From Bacteroidales bacterium UBA714 (GTDB taxonomy: Bacteria > Bacteroidota > Bacteroidia > Bacteroidales > UBA932): a stretch of 9,122 nucleotides of DNA. Below the pieces are notes generated by a model. It made no database searches, was not told where the DNA came from, and was given only the letters and a program-made list of their open reading frames with translations. The stretch spans positions 1 through 9,122 of the forward strand of contig DBLW01000074.1 in the NCBI GenBank assembly GCA_002298075.1, given 5' to 3'. The translations under genes and the position numbers were made by a program. Of this stretch, positions 1 to 6,997 are shown piece after piece (position 1 is the first letter of the stretch; each line of letters starts with the position of its first letter).

Positions 1-69
1 AAAGAGACAATCGAAAGCAAAAACGAAATCATCACAATGCTCAAGAAATCACTTGATAGGGAAAAATAG
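1..69 (+). CDS. C-terminal end of an upstream gene (partial)
   Basis: Frame 1 is open from the window edge to a TAG at 67-69 and gives 22 residues, lysine- and glutamate-rich with a hydrophobic spacing (I, I, M, L, L) that suggests an amphipathic or coiled-coil helix. The stop lies only 18 bases before the rnhB ATG and inside the region that also carries the rnhB promoter, so the -33 box would lie within this gene's last codons. Such helical, charged tails are common at the C-terminus of small helix-turn-helix regulators, but nothing here allows a function to be named. It could also be a chance open frame, since only 69 bases are visible. Confidence 0.45.
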   Translation, partial: KETIESKNEIITMLKKSLDREK

Positions 70-83
70 TTTGTGTACTTTTG
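53..83 (+). promoter_or_regulatory. Bacteroidales-type promoter for rnhB
   Basis: The -33 box is TTG at 53-55 (CTTG with the preceding base). After 20 bases comes TACTTTTG at 76-83, an exact match to the -7 consensus TAnnTTTG of Bacteroidales sigma-ABfr promoters. If the box is centred at -7, transcription starts at about 87-88, on or next to the ATG at 88, so the rnhB message would have almost no leader. Confidence 0.7.
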
Positions 84-87
84 CAAG

Positions 88-747
88 ATGCACAATGACC
101 CACATCTTTTGAGCAGCCTTCATGCAAATCTGGTAGAGGCCGGATGCGACGAAGCCGGAAGAGGTCCTTTGGCCGGCCCGGTATTCGCCGCCGCCGTCAT
201 ATTGCCGCATGACTTTCATCATCCTCTCCTTAACGACTCCAAGAAAATGACAGAGAAAGCACGTGAGACTCTCCGCCCGATAATAGAGGCGGAAGCCGTT
301 GCATGGTCAGTAGAGGCGGTAAGTGCGGAGGACATAGACAGAATCAACATATTGAATGCATCCATAGCGGGAATGTGGCGGGCGATATTCTCCCTCAAGA
401 CACGTCCCGAGCATCTTCTGGTTGACGGAAACAGGTTCCGGCCATACGGTACTACCGGAGACGGGCTTTTTCCTGCGGAAACCGCAGACAGATATTCGGC
501 ACTTACGTTCGACTGCATTGTAAAGGGGGACGGAAAATTCGCATCAATAGCGGCCGCATCCGTGCTCGCAAAGACCTGGAGGGACGAATATATGCGCAAT
601 CTGGCAAAGGAGTTCCCGCAGTACGGATGGGAGCGCAATATGGGATATCCGACCAAAGAGCATGTGGAGGCAATCAAAAGGTACGGATATACAATACACC
701 ACCGCAAGAGTTTCCATCTCAAGCAGCTTGAACCGGCCTTGTTTTAA
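88..747 (+). CDS. rnhB: Ribonuclease HII
   Basis: This is a cytoplasmic endonuclease that cuts the RNA strand of RNA-DNA hybrids and nicks at single ribonucleotides built into DNA. The predicted protein has 219 residues. The family signature is clear: EAGCDEAGRG with catalytic D21 and E22, then LLVDGN with D113, then KGDGKFASIAAASVLAKTWRD with D148, and a C-terminal GYPTKEH...HRKSF block. All four acidic metal ligands are present. ATG 88 is preferred over GTG 73 because 73 lies within the promoter -7 region; homologues also begin a similar distance before the DEAGRG motif. Compared with the Bacteroides proteins I recall, about 16 extra residues (roughly 120-140) lie between the third and fourth acidic residues. 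It is first in a possible operon with the S46 peptidase (55-base gap) and mrp. The identification is secure. Confidence 0.96.
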   Translation: MHNDPHLLSSLHANLVEAGCDEAGRGPLAGPVFAAAVILPHDFHHPLLNDSKKMTEKARETLRPIIEAEAVAWSVEAVSAEDIDRINILNASIAGMWRAIFSLKTRPEHLLVDGNRFRPYGTTGDGLFPAETADRYSALTFDCIVKGDGKFASIAAASVLAKTWRDEYMRNLAKEFPQYGWERNMGYPTKEHVEAIKRYGYTIHHRKSFHLKQLEPALF

Positions 748-802
748 CCATGCCGGACGGACAGCGCATAATTCAAAGATTGCAAACAAAGTTTTAGATA
801 AT

Positions 803-2959
803 ATGAAACGGATTTTATGTTTTTTCACGGCTATGTCGGTATTTGCCGGCAGCGTCATGGCGGATGAAGGCATGTGGATGCTTCCTCTGCTGCAGAAGAT
901 GAACGGCAAGGCAATGCAGGAACTTGGCTGCCAGCTCACTCCAAAGCAAATCTATGACATCAACAACTCGTCCCTCAAAGATGCCATCGTGCAGTTCGGA
1001 GGCGGATGTACGGGAGAAATCATATCTTCCGAGGGACTTCTTGTAACCAACCACCATTGCGGATACGGCAGCATACAGAAACTCAGTTCTGTGGAGCATG
1101 ACTATCTGAAAGACGGATACTGGGCAATGAACAGGTCAGAGGAGCTTCCTTGCGAGGGGCTTACCGTAACGTTCCTTGAGTACATGCGGGATGTGACTGC
1201 CGCAATTGAGAAGGCTAAGGCAAAAGCCGCCAAAGAATATGCGGGCAAAGAGGACGGGGAAAATCTCATAGGCGAGGCTTTGCAGCGCGAGTATGACGGC
1301 ATTATTGGAAAAGCCGAGCAGGAGAATCCTCACTGCACTGCGGAAATCGTCCCGTTCTATAATAATAATGTGTATTACCTTATAGTATATAAGGTTTACA
1401 CAGATGTGCGTTTTGTAGGTGCTCCGCCTTCATCAATCGGAAAATTCGGAGCAGACACGGACAACTGGATGTGGCCGCGCCATACCGGAGACTTTTCGAT
1501 GTTCCGGGTATATGCGGACAAGGACAACAACCCGGCCGGCTATTCTCCTGAGAATGTGCCCCTTCGGGCCAAAAATCACCTTAGGATTTCTCTTGCTGGC
1601 GTGAAGGAGGGAGACTATACCATGATTATGGGATATCCGGGACGTACTACACGCTTCCAGACTTCTCCGGAGCTGAAGTTCCAGATAGAGCAGAATGACA
1701 TCAGAATCGCCGCACGCACAGTGCGCCAGAATGTGATGCTTGAGGACATGCTGGCAGACCCTAAGGTCAAGATTCAGTATGCGAGCAAATATTCCGGCTC
1801 ATCCAACGGCTGGAAGAAATGGCAGGGCATGAAGCTGGCTTTCGACAAGCTTGACATCATAGGACGAGCAGAGAAAGAGGAGGCGGAGTTCAACAAATGG
1901 GTGAATGCCAACAAGAAGCGCAGCAGCAAATACGGTGATGCCCTGAACAATCTTGCAGCCTGTGTCGAGGAAGGACGCTATCTGAACAATGCCTTTACTA
2001 CAGCATATGAATCTGTTTACAAGATTGAGGCATCAGGCTTTGCGACCGCAATGGCCAACTTGATGAAAAGGGCGCTGTCGGAAGGGAAGGACACTTTGTC
2101 GGCCCTGCAGCAGGCATATGAGGCCATTGCTCCGGCATATGCGGACTACTCGGCAGGCACAGACAGGAAGGTGGCCAAGGCCATGATGAAGTTCTATAGG
2201 GAAAATGCTGCCGAGGAGTATTATCTTAAAGGGCTGCCGGAGGATTTTGCTGAAATGGACATTGACGCTTATGTGGACCGGCTCTTTGACAATACTGTAT
2301 TCACTTCCGCTGAAAGCCTTGGCAAGGCTGTCTCTGAGAAGGGAGCGGCAGTACTGGAGGACCCTGCATTCGTTCTTGCAAAATCCGTAAATAACGAGAT
2401 ATTCCGGGCATTCAGACCGGTACAGCAGATTGAACAGAAGCTTGCGAAGGCAAGGCAGGTCTATACAGAGGCTCTCCTTGAGTGGAAGAAGGGCCTGCCG
2501 TCATATCCGGACGCCAATTTCACCATGAGGCTGACTTACGGCACCGTAAAAGGATATTCTCCTAAGGATGCCGTAGTGTATAGGTATTACACAACTTTGG
2601 ACGGCGTCATGGAGAAGGAGGACCCGGACAATTGGGAGTTCGTCGTACCTGAGAAGCTCAAGACTCTTTGGGAGACAAAGGATTACGGGCAGTATGCCAT
2701 GGAGGGCGGAAAGATGCCTGTGGCATTCCTGAGCAACAATGACATCACCGGAGGAAATTCAGGTAGCCCGATTATGAATTCTCGTGGCGAGCTGATAGGC
2801 CTGGCGTTTGACGGAAACTGGGAGTCAATGAGCAGCGACGTGATGTTCGAGCCGGATTTGCAGAGGTGCATCAATGTGGACATACGCTATGTGCTGTTCA
2901 TTGTGGACAAGTTCGGCGGCGCGGGATGGCTGATTGATGAGATGGATATTGTAAAGTAA
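803..2959 (+). CDS. S46 family dipeptidyl-peptidase, DPP7-type
   Basis: This is an exported serine exopeptidase that releases dipeptides from the N-terminus of peptides, probably in the periplasm, feeding dipeptide uptake. The 718 residues match the usual S46 length (about 710-720). A signal peptide covers residues 1-20 (MKR, hydrophobic core, SVMA), leaving DEGMW as the mature N-terminus, a hallmark of the family. The triad is visible: H85 in TNHHC, D230 in HTGDFSMFRVY and S653 in GGNSGSP. N221-W222 just before the Asp correspond to residues that hold the substrate N-terminus in known structures. Eighteen residues after the Ser is Gly671 (FDGNW). In Porphyromonas gingivalis this position is Gly in DPP7 (hydrophobic P1) and Arg in DPP11 (acidic P1), so a DPP7-like preference is inferred. 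The frame is open upstream to 662, but only ATG 803 starts a signal peptide. It lies 55 bases after rnhB and 31 before mrp. Confidence 0.95.
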   Translation: MKRILCFFTAMSVFAGSVMADEGMWMLPLLQKMNGKAMQELGCQLTPKQIYDINNSSLKDAIVQFGGGCTGEIISSEGLLVTNHHCGYGSIQKLSSVEHDYLKDGYWAMNRSEELPCEGLTVTFLEYMRDVTAAIEKAKAKAAKEYAGKEDGENLIGEALQREYDGIIGKAEQENPHCTAEIVPFYNNNVYYLIVYKVYTDVRFVGAPPSSIGKFGADTDNWMWPRHTGDFSMFRVYADKDNNPAGYSPENVPLRAKNHLRISLAGVKEGDYTMIMGYPGRTTRFQTSPELKFQIEQNDIRIAARTVRQNVMLEDMLADPKVKIQYASKYSGSSNGWKKWQGMKLAFDKLDIIGRAEKEEAEFNKWVNANKKRSSKYGDALNNLAACVEEGRYLNNAFTTAYESVYKIEASGFATAMANLMKRALSEGKDTLSALQQAYEAIAPAYADYSAGTDRKVAKAMMKFYRENAAEEYYLKGLPEDFAEMDIDAYVDRLFDNTVFTSAESLGKAVSEKGAAVLEDPAFVLAKSVNNEIFRAFRPVQQIEQKLAKARQVYTEALLEWKKGLPSYPDANFTMRLTYGTVKGYSPKDAVVYRYYTTLDGVMEKEDPDNWEFVVPEKLKTLWETKDYGQYAMEGGKMPVAFLSNNDITGGNSGSPIMNSRGELIGLAFDGNWESMSSDVMFEPDLQRCINVDIRYVLFIVDKFGGAGWLIDEMDIVK

Positions 2960-2990
2960 GAATCTAAATCTGAATGGGAATATTCAAGAG

Positions 2991-4055
<1,065 letters not shown>

Positions 4056-4155
4056 CATGCAGTCTGAAAGTTTCACGACACAGTCTTCAAGTGCCTAATA
4101 CAGACCGGGCTACAGCAGTTCCTATTGGCAAAACCATCATAAGGATTAATATTAC

Positions 4156-4197
4156 AAGGGGTTGAATAACTTTTTTATTCAGCCCCTTTTTATTTTT
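4156..4197 (+). terminator. Rho-independent terminator after mrp
   Basis: A 14-bp stem (left arm 4156-4169 beginning AAGGGG, right arm 4175-4188 ending CCCCTT) has one G-U pair and a 5-base loop, followed by a T-rich tail. It ends the rnhB-S46-mrp transcript. The stem is nearly identical to that of the terminator at 5384. Confidence 0.88.
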
Positions 4198-4215
4198 CCG
4201 GATGAAATTTATTAT

Positions 4216-4223
4216 TATATTTG
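4216..4223 (+). promoter_or_regulatory. Promoter -7 box for the lipoprotein gene
   Basis: TATATTTG matches TAnnTTTG exactly. No good TTTG is seen 19-20 bases upstream (only a T run from the preceding terminator), so the -33 half is weak. A start near 4227 would give a leader of about 120 bases containing the structured element at 4254-4281. Confidence 0.55.
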
Positions 4224-4253
4224 TACTCTGTGCAAATATACTGATGCGCCCCG

Positions 4254-4281
4254 GCAGGCTTAAAGTAAACTTTGCTTCTGC
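4254..4281 (+). repeat. Structured leader element, copy A (lipoprotein leader)
   Basis: A 28-nt imperfect hairpin has outer arms GCAG (4254-4257) and CTGC (4278-4281), an internal loop, then inner arms AAAGT (4262-4266) and ACTTT (4269-4273) around AA. It is preceded by CCCCG and followed by TTTCGGCTT, both like the flanks of the copies at 6778-6968 and 9092-9119. It lies exactly 30 bases after the TATATTTG box and 69 bases before the lipoprotein ATG, in the sense orientation. Confidence 0.65.
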
Positions 4282-4350
4282 TTTCGGCTTTTTAGTGTAT
4301 TTGCAATGTATAATTATTAACAAATAGTTTTATAACCAATTTCAATAATC

Positions 4351-5358
4351 ATGAGAATTACACGTAGTATTATTCTGACACTTGCATGCGCAGTATCAGG
4401 TGTGATTTTTTCTTCTTGCGAGAAGGAACCAAGCAAAACACCGGAGGAGACTCCTAAGCAGGAAACAGTTTCACTCAAATCCACTGACAACTCACAGGGC
4501 TTCACCCTTACTCATGACAAAGACGGAGTGCACGGCACTGTAGAGTTCAATCTTACCGCAAAGCTTTCCAATCCGGTCAAAGAAGATGTAACCATAAAAT
4601 TGTCTGCATCTTGCGCTGGAATCAGCAGCAGCAAAATCACATTGACCCCAGCAGAAGTAAAAATCAAGGCAGGCGAGACCTCATCACCATCCGTAAAGGC
4701 AAGCATCAGCGACTGGTCTGAAGTTGCAGGCACTGAGGAGGAAAAAGCTTATTCAGTCATCGTGAAAATCGCTTCCATATCCGGAGCCGAGAACGTTTCT
4801 GCAGACACCAAGTCCACTATCACTGCGACTGTCAACAAAGATGCAAAAGACAACGGTTCCGAGCCGGAACCAGAACCAGAGCCGGAGCCGGAACCAGGCG
4901 AGATTACAGTCTCATTGGCAACTACTCTCGGGGATGGATATAACTACCGTACAGACGAAAATGTCAATTTCAAATTCAAGTTCTATCCAAAAGACGGAAC
5001 TTCCGAACTGGAAAATCCTGACGCGAATACCGTAAACGGCAAAGGAGATCAGGATCTAGCACGTAATGACGGACTGATTTGCTTTGAAGTTGACTTCAAT
5101 GAAACCAAGAATTTGAGCGGATTGTATTTCCAGCATTGGGGTAATGTATATTGTCCTCAGGCAAGCAAAATCTATTATTCCGACAACGGAACGGACTGGA
5201 AATATATCGGAACAATAGAAAACGGCACAAGAGATACATACTATGCGATATTCTCTGAGACTCTCAGCACAAGATATATCAAATATGAAATGACGATGCC
5301 TTCTGCGAACGGCCGAATCGACATCAAGTATTTTGGACTGGTTTACAGAAATGAGTAA
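4351..5358 (+). CDS. Surface-type lipoprotein, DUF1735-like plus discoidin-like domains
   Basis: The 335-residue protein begins with an SPII signal: MRITR, hydrophobic segment 7-20, lipobox FSSC with Cys23 as the lipidated residue. The mature start CEKEPSK is charged and acidic, as in Bacteroidetes lipoproteins exported to the cell surface. Residues about 37-162 form a beta-rich domain like the DUF1735/BT_3987 N-terminal domain (ITLTPAEVKIKAGETSSP, then SVIVKIASISG). Six Glu-Pro repeats (171-182) make a stiff hinge. Residues about 185-335 resemble an F5/8 type C (discoidin, galactose-binding) domain: LSGLYFQHWG, YYSDNGTDWKYIG, STRYIKYEM, IKYFGLVY. This layout suggests a cell-surface glycan- or glycoprotein-binding protein. 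No SusC/SusD pair or glycosidase is adjacent, so its ligand is unknown. It is monocistronic, between two terminators. Domain assignments are by eye. Confidence 0.85.
   Translation: MRITRSIILTLACAVSGVIFSSCEKEPSKTPEETPKQETVSLKSTDNSQGFTLTHDKDGVHGTVEFNLTAKLSNPVKEDVTIKLSASCAGISSSKITLTPAEVKIKAGETSSPSVKASISDWSEVAGTEEEKAYSVIVKIASISGAENVSADTKSTITATVNKDAKDNGSEPEPEPEPEPEPGEITVSLATTLGDGYNYRTDENVNFKFKFYPKDGTSELENPDANTVNGKGDQDLARNDGLICFEVDFNETKNLSGLYFQHWGNVYCPQASKIYYSDNGTDWKYIGTIENGTRDTYYAIFSETLSTRYIKYEMTMPSANGRIDIKYFGLVYRNE
4861..4896 (+). repeat. Hexanucleotide Glu-Pro coding repeat
   Basis: Six GAR-CCR units encode the Glu-Pro hinge between the two lipoprotein domains. Short in-frame units like this can gain or lose copies by slippage, changing hinge length without breaking the frame. 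Confidence 0.8.
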
Positions 5359-5383
5359 TAGTTCTTCTGAACGAATATGAAAC

Positions 5384-5425
5384 AAGGGGCTGAATAAAAA
5401 GTATTATTCAAGCCCCTTTTTCTTG
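5384..5425 (+). terminator. Rho-independent terminator after the lipoprotein gene
   Basis: The left arm is at 5384-5397 (AAGGGG then CTGAATAA) and the right arm at 5404-5418 (TTATTCA then AGCCCCTT, with one bulged A), with a T-rich tail to about 5430. It starts 25 bases after the lipoprotein stop. Its stem is nearly the same as that of the terminator at 4156. Confidence 0.85.
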
Positions 5426-5430
5426 TTTTT

Positions 5431-6067
5431 CGGTGTGGTCAACCTCGACCTGGTTCCCAGATATTCAATTCTCAGAGAGTTATTCTGACTTTTACGGCCT
5501 CTTCAGTAAATTGCTTGTAGCAAAGTTGCTTGTGTTCCACGATTGGTCAAGAAAAACTGGATTGCATCCATGGAAACTTAAACTCATATGGATAAATCCA
5601 TGAGAAAATGCCTTCTGTACATGAAATCCTGGTTTTGTGTGGATAGAGACCCAGTCCTTGTTTCCTGCTCTCATCTTGATTCCCAACTTTCGTAATGTTC
5701 TCACTCGCATCATGTTATCACTTTGGGTATCCACCCAGAATGGCATTTCAGTGGATGGAACGTTGTTTTTAGCTCTCCTATCCATCCACAGTTGGTATTT
5801 CATGGATACCGCCACGTGGTTTCTATACTTGTGTCGGTTATCAACAATATGTAATGATTTATTTACTAATCAATTAGACCGTATCGAGCACGCAGACTCA
5901 CATAACCATTAGCATATAAAACACGTGAGAAGTGTTGTATTTTATCAAAACTCTGAATATCGGGACATATTATGCAGATAAGGGCACAAAAGATATGTAA
6001 AAAATATCCGCCATGAAAAACGGATTAAGAAAACGTCATTTTTTTTACAGAATGACATCAAAAAGCA
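5431..6067. other. Long intergenic stretch without a convincing gene
   Basis: Open frames of 91 codons (+, 5637-5912) and 107 codons (-, 5492-5815, GTG start) exist but match no family I recognise and have no promoter-like box. The part from 5560 to 5810 is full of inverted repeats built on GGAT/ATCC words: 5583-5604 (inner arms TGGAT/ATCCA), 5724-5737 (TGGGT/ACCCA), 5751-5789 (9 bp GTGGATGGA/TCCATCCAC) and 5794-5810 (GGTAT/ATACC). TTGCTTG occurs twice, at 5511 and 5526. It could be a decayed gene, a structured RNA or part of an old mobile element; the sequence does not decide. Confidence 0.5.
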
Positions 6068-6078
6068 ATTCGGTTTAA
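6013..6078 (+). CDS. Possible 21-residue basic micro-ORF before an orphan terminator
   Basis: ATG 6013 opens a 21-codon frame (MKNGLRKRHFFYRMTSK...), strongly basic, after an A-rich stretch (TAAAAAATA) of the type that favours initiation in Bacteroidetes. Its TAA (6076-6078) lies inside the left arm of the terminator at 6071-6100, so ribosomes finishing here would cover that arm. No clear promoter box is seen. It may be a chance frame. Confidence 0.15.
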   Translation: MKNGLRKRHFFYRMTSKSNSV

Positions 6079-6112
6079 GAATCTGCCGAATCTTAAACCG
6101 TTTTCTCTTTTT
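6068..6112 (+). terminator. Orphan terminator-like hairpin with an alternative fold
   Basis: A perfect 10-bp stem pairs CGGTTTAAGA (6071-6080) with TCTTAAACCG (6091-6100), followed by TTTTCTCTTTTT, a good intrinsic terminator in the + direction. ATTCGG (6068-6073) can instead pair with CCGAAT (6086-6091), a competing fold. The lipoprotein transcript already has a terminator 650 bases earlier and no clear + gene lies between, so what this ends is unknown. On the - strand the following T run is weaker (AATTGCTTTTT), but it might also help end the DUF456 transcript. Confidence 0.6.
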
Positions 6113-6147
6113 GCAAGAATCCCATGCGGTCGTACCGGCATTTCACA

Positions 6148-6183
6148 AAATGTCGCCACCTTTTTCCTGAGGCAGCGACATTT
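6148..6183. terminator. Hairpin downstream of the DUF456 gene
   Basis: A perfect 9-bp inverted repeat, AAATGTCGC (6148-6156) and GCGACATTT (6175-6183), with an 18-base loop. Read on the - strand it lies about 70 bases after the DUF456 stop, and the T-rich end of the stem continues into TGTG, so terminator activity is possible but not strong. Confidence 0.4.
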
Positions 6184-6213
6184 CTTATCAAACGTATTTT
6201 CCTATTGTACACC

Positions 6214-6239
6214 CTCATGCTGCAATGCAACAGCATGAG
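6214..6239. other. Perfect 9-bp hairpin just after the DUF456 stop
   Basis: CTCATGCTG (6214-6222) and CAGCATGAG (6231-6239) with an 8-base loop, 12 bases after the DUF456 stop codon on the - strand. There is no T run on either side, so it looks like a 3' protecting hairpin or a protein site rather than an intrinsic terminator. Confidence 0.5.
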
Positions 6240-6251
6240 AATTGCGGATTC

Positions 6252-6743
6252 CTATAGATAAACTATTATTTTCCACATGATTAGACATGACACCAGGACT
6301 TTGAGTCCTGTTCCGGTTATGAATCCGAGGAAAGAGCCTATGGCAGCTTTCAGGGCCTGCACAAATCCTTGCCTTGCATAATACAGCTCAGACAGGAAAG
6401 CCCCGAGGAAAGAACCTAAGATCATGCCTACCGGAGTGAAGAATATTCCGATCACAAGACCGGCTATTGCACCGCGTTCCGCATATTTGCTTCCTCCCGT
6501 GATTCTGGTGAAATACATCGGAATGAAATAATCCACGACTGACACCACAACGACAACACCGAGCCATATCAGCAAAGTGGCAAGGGACATGGTATTGCCC
6601 ATTCTGTCTGTCCCGCTTCCCCACAAATAAAGGATGAGCATGCCCACCCAGCTGAGCGGTGTGCCCGGAAGCCCGGGAAGGATGCTTCCTAAAATACCTA
6701 TTATTCCTGCCACAACGGCCAAAATCGAAATCGCAATATCCAT
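6252..6743 (-). CDS. DUF456 family integral membrane protein
   Basis: The 163-residue, very hydrophobic protein matches the DUF456 family (about 160 residues, inner membrane, function unknown). Hydrophobic segments lie at about 3-21, 28-43, 53-78, 90-120 (probably two, glycine-rich: GAIAGLVIGIFFTPVG and MILGSFLGAFLSEL) and 133-160. Family hallmarks are LPGLPGTPLSWVG (22-34), DYFIP (71-75) and the GSFLGFITGTGLK block near the C-terminus. ATG 6743 is chosen because homologues start at MDI; an in-frame ATG at 6818 would add 25 residues made entirely of the 82-bp repeat. The gene reads away from the repeat array, which forms its leader. The aminopeptidase gene is upstream on the same strand, but about 590 bases separate them, so it is probably transcribed on its own. 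Confidence 0.9.
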   Translation of the reverse strand: MDIAISILAVVAGIIGILGSILPGLPGTPLSWVGMLILYLWGSGTDRMGNTMSLATLLIWLGVVVVVSVVDYFIPMYFTRITGGSKYAERGAIAGLVIGIFFTPVGMILGSFLGAFLSELYYARQGFVQALKAAIGSFLGFITGTGLKVLVSCLIMWKIIVYL

Positions 6744-6756
6744 ACAAATCCTTTTT

Positions 6757-6990
6757 AAAATAAATTGCAAGCTGAGAGCAGAGGACAAATTTATTTGTAC
6801 TATGCCGAGGCGCAGCATTTATTGTAGATTGAAAATCTAAAATAAATTGCAAACTGAGAGCAGAGGCAAAACTTGTTTTGACTCTGCCGAAGTGCAGCAT
6901 TTATTGTAGCTCGAAAAGCTAAAATAAACGGTTAAGCCAAGAGCAAAGGCAAGCTTGCTTGACTATGCCGAGGCGAGAGTGATTGTAAAC
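6757..6990 (-). repeat. 82-bp tandem repeat array upstream of DUF456 (2.85 copies)
   Basis: Units start at 6757, 6839 and 6921 (exact 82-base period; the third is about 70 bases and more diverged). Each unit holds a 26-28 nt hairpin (6778-6805, 6860-6887, 6943-6968) with conserved outer flanks (GAGCARAGG and CTMTGCCGA on the + strand). The inner palindrome differs in each: ACAAAT/ATTTGT, CAAAAC/GTTTTG, CAAGC/GCTTG, always around TT (AA in the sense strand). Units 1 and 2 also have a second small hairpin, TAGAT/ATCTA (6825-6839) and TAGCT/AGCTA (6907-6921), again with a compensating change. Arms changing in pairs means base pairing is what is kept. All units lie in the leader of the DUF456 gene, in sense orientation on the - strand. 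Confidence 0.9.
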
Positions 6991-6997
6991 AAAAATA
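6990..6997 (-). promoter_or_regulatory. Possible -7 box before the repeat array
   Basis: On the - strand this reads TATTTTTG, matching TAnnTTTG. The nearest TTTG upstream (7021-7024) is 23 bases away, longer than the usual 19-20. A start here would put all three repeat hairpins in a DUF456 leader of about 240 bases. A second exact match, TAAATTTG (6793-6786), lies inside repeat unit 1 but has no -33 box. Confidence 0.35.

Noticed and set aside
662..802. N-terminal extension of the S46 peptidase by 47 residues
   Set aside because: It overlaps the rnhB end, and the extension would place the signal peptide internally. ATG 803 gives a normal signal peptide and family length.
4156..5430. Composite mobile element bounded by the twin hairpins
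   Set aside because: There is no transposase or integrase and no target duplication, and the hairpins act well as ordinary terminators. The similarity is reported as an observation only.
5440..5475. tRNA-like stretch (GGTTC-type motif)
   Set aside because: The acceptor and anticodon stems cannot be paired; only the isolated words resemble a tRNA.
5492..5815. 107-codon open frame on the - strand
   Set aside because: It has a GTG start, no promoter box and no recognisable motif, and it overlaps a dense cluster of inverted repeats. It is kept only as a possible relic.
5637..5912. 91-codon open frame on the + strand
   Set aside because: It overlaps the frame above on the other strand, has no motifs, and its composition does not look like a protein of this genome.
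6388..6900. 170-codon - strand frame overlapping DUF456
   Set aside because: It begins in repeat unit 2 and then runs through DUF456 in a wrong frame. The cysteine- and histidine-rich translation is typical of a shadow frame.
6757..6990. CRISPR array
   Set aside because: The unit is repeated in full, with diverging copies, no unique spacers between short identical repeats, and no cas genes nearby.
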